A DNA stretch of 64,000 nt from Robiginitomaculum sp. (GTDB lineage Bacteria; Pseudomonadota; Alphaproteobacteria; Caulobacterales; Maricaulaceae), in the NCBI GenBank assembly GCA_016765135.1, contig JAESQN010000031.1, positions 124,001 through 188,000 on the forward strand, in the 5' to 3' direction. The stretch's first letter is position 1, and the number at the start of each line of letters is the position of its first letter. The notes under the pieces were generated by a model. That model was not told the DNA's origin and did no database searches. It saw nothing but the letters and a program-made list of their open reading frames with translations. This document shows, one piece after another, positions 59,927 to 64,000 of this stretch. Both the position numbers and the translations under genes were made by a program.

Positions 59927-60709
59927 TTATCCCGCGACTTTATTGCGACCAATAACCGGATATTGCTCAACTTCATAAACCGATCCTGTAACCGGAGCAG
60001 AAGCCGGGGAGAGCCAAAACACCGCATGGTTGGCAATCTCCTCTGGCGTTAACAACGAGCCGCGCGGCGCGGCAGCCTTGTTAATATTTTCATGCCAGTC
60101 ATCGGGCGCGCCCATGCTTTTTTGCATGTCGATCTCGCCCTGGGTCAGTGTCCAGCCAACATTAAGCTGGTTGACCCTGATCAAATCCTCTCCGAGCGCA
60201 TCACCGAGATTGCGGGTCATAGTCATCAGCGCGCCCTTGGACATGGAATAGATCAAAATCATATCAGCGCCGCAATAAGCATTGATCGAACCAATATTCA
60301 CGATAGCGCCGGGCGCTTTTCTGGCGCGGCAATCTTGCACTAATCTTTGCGCTAACATTAACGGGGCGCGGGCATTGATATGGAACACTTTATCAAATTG
60401 TGTATTCACTTCCGTATCGATGTCGCTTCGCGGGAAAACCCCGGCATTATTGACCAAACCGTCAATGCTTCCAAATGCATCAAGACTGGCTTGTGCAACT
60501 ATATCACTGGCCGCAAGGTCGGCCAGATCCGCCACGACCCAGCGCGCATTCGAGCCTAAAAAATCGGCCTTCTCCGCCAGAGATTTGGCGTTTCTACCGT
60601 GCAGCATAACCCGTGCGCCTTGCTTGTAGACGGCTTGCGCAATGGCCCAGCCAATACCGGACGAAGCGCCCGTGACAATAACCGAAGAGTTTTCAAGTGT
60701 CGTATTCAT
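59927..60709 (-). CDS. Short-chain dehydrogenase (candidate sugar 1-dehydrogenase)
   Basis: This 260-residue classical SDR has the cofactor motif TGASSGIGWA at residues 14-23, NNAG, Ser of NIGSINAY and the catalytic YSMSK near residue 155. Between a lactonase gene and dgoK, the natural role is oxidation of galactose (or a galactose derivative) to the lactone. Other sugar or sugar-acid substrates remain possible. It is 8 bp after the GntR gene and 3 bp before dgoK. Confidence 0.85.
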   Translation of the reverse strand: MNTTLENSSVIVTGASSGIGWAIAQAVYKQGARVMLHGRNAKSLAEKADFLGSNARWVVADLADLAASDIVAQASLDAFGSIDGLVNNAGVFPRSDIDTEVNTQFDKVFHINARAPLMLAQRLVQDCRARKAPGAIVNIGSINAYCGADMILIYSMSKGALMTMTRNLGDALGEDLIRVNQLNVGWTLTQGEIDMQKSMGAPDDWHENINKAAAPRGSLLTPEEIANHAVFWLSPASAPVTGSVYEVEQYPVIGRNKVAG

Positions 60710-60717
60710 GAGTAATC

Positions 60718-61446
60718 CTAACTGATAGCAGATGAAAAGGATGTTTTGGGCCGGTGTTCTTGTATCAAACTTAGCGCTTCCTCCAAAATAGCCAAAGTGG
60801 CCGCCCGCGCCCGCACAGGATCGCCAGCAAAAATAGCATCAGCGATAGCCTGATGGGCTTCCAGCTCTGCGGTTTGGACGCCCTTTGTTTTATTGGTCAG
60901 CTTGATGGCATATTGCAAAACCGTTTGCACAAGCTCTTTGTTTTGTATGATAAAACGGTTGTTACTCGCATCAAGAACGGCAAGGTGAAAGTTGATATCA
61001 GATTGGAGCGGATCGGCCTTTCCAGCCTCTGCTATTTGCATATGCACAAGCGCAACTCTGATGGCCTCCAGATCAGACGGGCGGGCATTGCGGGCGGCCA
61101 GAGCGGCGGCTTCCGGTTCGACGGCTTTGCGGTATTCAATAAATTCGATCATAAGATCATAGGAAAACCCGGATTTTAGCAGCCATGACAAAACATCTTT
61201 ATCAAGGAAATTCCAATGCCGTTCTCCTTGCACCCATGTGCCTTGTCTAGGGCGCGAACCGATGAGACCTTTTGCCGTTAGCATTTTTACGGCTTCGCGA
61301 ACAACGCTCCTGCTGGCAGAAAATTGCGTGCAAAGCTTGGCTTCAATGGGAAATGGTTTGTCGTTATAAACGCCCGCAGCAATAGACTGCCCAAGTGTTT
61401 CGACAATTGAATGGGTTAGATTGCGACCCTTTTTAGCGCGCGTCAT
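60718..61446 (-). CDS. GntR-family regulator, FadR subfamily (FCD domain)
   Basis: This 242-residue repressor has an N-terminal winged helix (LCTQFSASRSVVREAVKML) and an all-helical FCD ligand domain with the Asp/His metal set in SDINFHLAVLDAS and LEAHQAI. FadR-type regulators bind TGGT-N3-ACCA, and three good sites of this form occur before the GH2 genes in this locus. The ligand is probably a sugar acid such as galactonate or its 2-keto-3-deoxy form, as in DgoR. Its ATG overlaps the lactonase stop by 4 bases. Confidence 0.9.
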   Translation of the reverse strand: MTRAKKGRNLTHSIVETLGQSIAAGVYNDKPFPIEAKLCTQFSASRSVVREAVKMLTAKGLIGSRPRQGTWVQGERHWNFLDKDVLSWLLKSGFSYDLMIEFIEYRKAVEPEAAALAARNARPSDLEAIRVALVHMQIAEAGKADPLQSDINFHLAVLDASNNRFIIQNKELVQTVLQYAIKLTNKTKGVQTAELEAHQAIADAIFAGDPVRARAATLAILEEALSLIQEHRPKTSFSSAIS

Positions 61447-62369
61447 TGTTCATGTCTTTCCCCTAAGCTTTCAGAGCTTAGTCGAAATTTAAGGGCAGGC
61501 AAACCCGTAATGTCTGTTTGGTAAATGAGTACGTTTCCAGCCTGTGGCTCCTGTGTCAAAGTTTCGGCGCTTAAGCCGTCGCGGGCTGTGGTTACAAACA
61601 TCACATTCATATCCTTGCCGCCAAATGCAATACAGGTGGGCTGGGTGACAGGTACGTCCAAAATATGGTCGATTGCGCCGCCCAGCCCGTAGCGCACAAC
61701 CCGCTTGCCGCCCCACTCGGCGTTCCAGATATAACCTTGGGCATCTACATCACTGCCGTCGGGGAAAACACCTGGAGCGGTCGTTGCAAAAATGCGCTTA
61801 TTGGCGATGGCCCCCGTGTCTTTATCAAAATCATAGGCAAAAATAGTGTGCCGAGGGCTGTCGGCAAAATAAAGCACAGAGGCATCCGGACTCCAGCAAA
61901 GCCCATTGGAAATCATGATATCATTCATCATGGTTTTGGCGCCCGCGTCTGTGCCTGCATTCGCAAGACAATAAAGAGCCGCACTTGCGTCCCCTGCCTT
62001 GCCCGCATCTTCAACCATGCTGCCAGCCCAAAACCGCCCCTGCCTGTCCACCCGCCCATCATTAAAACGGCGACCTGTATTTTGAAATTCTGGACGCGCC
62101 AGCCAAGTAATCACTCCGCTTGCATAGTCAAACAAGGCAAACCCGGTTTCAAAACCTATGATCAGTGTTCCGATATCTGTCGTCAGGCCAAGGGCGCAGG
62201 CGCGCTCCGGAACTGCGAAATTTTCGTAGGTTTTCGTGCTTAAATCATAGCGGTAAATCAGCCGCGCCTGAATATCTACCCACCACAAATGACCAGTTCG
62301 CTCGTCCCACACAGGGCTTTCCCCCAAGGTATTTTGCACATTTATATGGTCAATCAGTTCTATAGACAT
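61443..62369 (-). CDS. SMP-30/gluconolactonase family lactonase
   Basis: This 308-residue six-bladed propeller hydrolyses sugar lactones. The metal and substrate blocks are LGESPVWDERTGHLWWVDI at the N-terminus, FNDGRVDRQGRFWAGSM near residue 101, SNGLCWSPD near 153 and FPDGSDVDAQG near 204. It should open the galactonolactone made by the adjacent dehydrogenase. It is 7 bp downstream of the SSS transporter gene. Confidence 0.9.
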   Translation of the reverse strand: MSIELIDHINVQNTLGESPVWDERTGHLWWVDIQARLIYRYDLSTKTYENFAVPERACALGLTTDIGTLIIGFETGFALFDYASGVITWLARPEFQNTGRRFNDGRVDRQGRFWAGSMVEDAGKAGDASAALYCLANAGTDAGAKTMMNDIMISNGLCWSPDASVLYFADSPRHTIFAYDFDKDTGAIANKRIFATTAPGVFPDGSDVDAQGYIWNAEWGGKRVVRYGLGGAIDHILDVPVTQPTCIAFGGKDMNVMFVTTARDGLSAETLTQEPQAGNVLIYQTDITGLPALKFRLSSESLGERHEQ

Positions 62370-62376
62370 CTGGGCC

Positions 62377-63939
62377 TTACCACCAAGCGGTATAAAGTCC
62401 GGTTAGCACTACGAGAATACCGATGGTTGCCACCAAAAAGCCCTTTGATGTTTTAAAGTCTATTTCATCAAGGGGAATGGCATTTTTATGCGCGCCTTTG
62501 CTGGTCAGCAAGGAGACAATAATAGCGAGCGCCATGCACAGTAAAAACACAATACCAACCCGGTCGATAAACGGTAAAAGCGGATAGAAAATCTTGAACA
62601 AAAACGAGAAAATAGCCGAGCCGATAGCCGCCGCCAGAGCGCCACCCGCTGTTGCCCGTTTCCAAAACAGGCCCAGCATAAAGATAACGACAATCCCCGG
62701 GGTGAAAAATCCGGTAAATTCCTGTATGTATTGAAAGGCTTGATCAAATTGTCCCAAAAGCGGTTTGGCAACAATCATGGCGATGATAATGGCAAGGACG
62801 GCAACAGTGCGGCCAATCGTTACCAGTTTTTTCTCTGAGGTACCAGGGCGAAAGCTACGGTAAATATCCATAGTGAAAATCGTCGAGATCGAATTCATCA
62901 TGGAACCAAGCGACGATAAAATCGCAGCAATCAGAGCCGCAAAGACAAGTCCGCGAATGCCGGTCGGCACCAACTTCATCATCTCTGCATAGGCTTGGTC
63001 GGGGGCGACAAGTTCCGGAGCCAAAACCACAGCGGCAATACCCGGCAAGACAACAATCACCGGCATAAATAGTTTCAAATAGGCTGCAAATACAATGCCT
63101 TTTTGGGCTTCTTTTAAATTTTTAGCAGCCAAAACGCGCTGGATTGTATATTGGTTAAACCCCCAATAGGACAAATTCATAATCCACAACCCGCCAACCA
63201 AAACCGATATCCCCGGCAGGCTGATATAATGGGGGTTGTCCTTGGATAAAATAAGATCAAACTTCTCCGGGGCCTGTTTGGTCAGCTCAATAAACCCGCT
63301 AATCACGCCGCCAGTAGGCGAGATCGCGGTGAGGGTTACATAGGCAATTATTAACCCGCCAAGCACTAGAATAACCACTTGCACAATATCTGTCAGAGCC
63401 ACAGCCCGAAGCCCGCCGTAAGTAGAATAAACAATCGCTAACGCCCCCAGAATGAGCAAGCCATAACTTAGGGGCAGCCCGGTAATACTGTTGATTGCCA
63501 AGGCACCCAGCCACAAAATCGCGGTTAGATTAACCAGCACATAAACACCGATCCAGAATATGGCCATAACCATGCGCACATTGTGGTCATAGCGCTGCTC
63601 TAAAAATTGCGGCATGGTGTAAATGCCGTGCTTTAAAAATATTGGCAGGAAATATTTACCGACAATGATCAGCGTAATCGCCGACATCCATTCATAAGAC
63701 GCAATGGCAATGCCAATCGCATACCCGGATCCGGACATGCCGATGATTTGTTCTGCGGAAATATTGGCTGCAATGAGCGAAGCTCCGATAGCCCACCAAG
63801 GGAGAGATTTTCCAGCGAGAAAATAATCCTTTGTATCGCGCTCATGGCCTGGCTTTGGTCGGCTGACCCACTGGGCAAGAGAAATAATGGCGATAGCATA
63901 TAGGCCAATAATGACTAAATCGATGGTTTCAAGATTCAT
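62377..63939 (-). CDS. Sodium:solute symporter (SSS family), sugar type
   Basis: This LeuT-fold carrier has about 13-14 helices and imports a sugar or sugar acid with Na+. I place the start at ATG 63939 (MNLETIDLVIIGLY), typical for SGLT-like carriers. An ATG at 63990 with 17 extra residues (MKIKFCFMCVKF...) is possible near the window end. Blocks seen include IAANISAEQIIGMSG and the YGGLRAV...DIVQ region. It is the first gene seen of the lactonase-GntR-SDR-dgoK operon. The promoter is beyond or at the window edge. Confidence 0.9.
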   Translation of the reverse strand: MNLETIDLVIIGLYAIAIISLAQWVSRPKPGHERDTKDYFLAGKSLPWWAIGASLIAANISAEQIIGMSGSGYAIGIAIASYEWMSAITLIIVGKYFLPIFLKHGIYTMPQFLEQRYDHNVRMVMAIFWIGVYVLVNLTAILWLGALAINSITGLPLSYGLLILGALAIVYSTYGGLRAVALTDIVQVVILVLGGLIIAYVTLTAISPTGGVISGFIELTKQAPEKFDLILSKDNPHYISLPGISVLVGGLWIMNLSYWGFNQYTIQRVLAAKNLKEAQKGIVFAAYLKLFMPVIVVLPGIAAVVLAPELVAPDQAYAEMMKLVPTGIRGLVFAALIAAILSSLGSMMNSISTIFTMDIYRSFRPGTSEKKLVTIGRTVAVLAIIIAMIVAKPLLGQFDQAFQYIQEFTGFFTPGIVVIFMLGLFWKRATAGGALAAAIGSAIFSFLFKIFYPLLPFIDRVGIVFLLCMALAIIVSLLTSKGAHKNAIPLDEIDFKTSKGFLVATIGILVVLTGLYTAWW

Positions 63940-64000
63940 AATATTGCCAGCTCTAAATTTAACGCACATGAAGCAGAATTTGATCTTCATAGGAATTATA

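Overview
This window looks like the chromosome of a Gram-negative, aerobic, probably marine heterotroph of the Alphaproteobacteria. The basis is two large TonB-dependent receptors, a heterotetrameric sarcosine oxidase, an FdsGBA-type NAD formate dehydrogenase, GlxA/GbdR-type AraC regulators, a CysD/CysNC pair, a TPR-sulfotransferase, and a polysaccharide locus carrying a sulfatase. The order is inferred only loosely. No rRNA, tRNA, CRISPR array or intact transposase was seen.

Layout. (1) 1-10427 is an envelope or exopolysaccharide region: three NAD-dependent sugar epimerase/dehydratase genes (the first cut by the window edge), an AsnB-type asparagine synthase, a gap with gene remnants (one looks like the start of hipA), then cysD, a cysN-cysC fusion and a TPR-sulfotransferase. 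Together these could make PAPS and use it for sulfation. (2) 10444-18996 holds an FAD amine oxidoreductase, soxBDAG for sarcosine oxidase, a GbdR-like regulator and a FolD variant. (3) 19055-30358 holds a LysR regulator, a TonB receptor, a non-pyrrolysine MttB-family methyltransferase, and an operon of CoA ligase, acyl-CoA dehydrogenase, nitrilase-family hydrolase, small membrane protein and BCCT betaine-type transporter. (4) 30470-37928 is a tightly packed seven-gene operon: fhs, corrinoid protein, DUF1638, MTHFR C-terminal (MetV-like) protein, MetF, methyl-THF:corrinoid methyltransferase, RACo-like activator. (5) 38102-45164 holds a DUF1289 gene disrupted by a TA-flanked MITE-like element, a second GbdR-like regulator, fdsGBA and fdhD. 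(6) 45165-64000 is a sugar-polymer locus: two GH2 enzymes, an alpha-galactosidase-like enzyme, a sulfatase, a metallophosphatase, a TonB receptor, two sugar transporters, a lactonase, an SDR dehydrogenase, a 2-keto-3-deoxygalactonate kinase and a FadR-type GntR regulator.

How it works together. Regions 2-5 read as one system: oxidative, tetrahydrofolate-linked demethylation of a quaternary amine such as glycine betaine or carnitine in an aerobe. BCCT imports the substrate; MttB moves a methyl group to the corrinoid protein; the pterin methyltransferase passes it to THF; RACo rescues oxidised corrinoid; MetF/MetV oxidises methyl-THF to methylene-THF. Sarcosine oxidase feeds methylene-THF from the remaining N-methyl group. 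FolD, Fhs run in reverse (making ATP) and Fds (making NADH) then take the carbon to CO2. Three proteins of this module carry similar Arg/Gly-rich tails, and FolD and SoxD each lack residues considered central in their families.

Region 6 fits use of a possibly sulfated galactose-containing glycan through a De Ley-Doudoroff-like route. Operators of the form TGGT-N3-ACCA, the FadR-family consensus, lie in front of both GH2 genes, one of them over the -10 box of a good sigma70 promoter. The local GntR protein is the obvious candidate to bind them.
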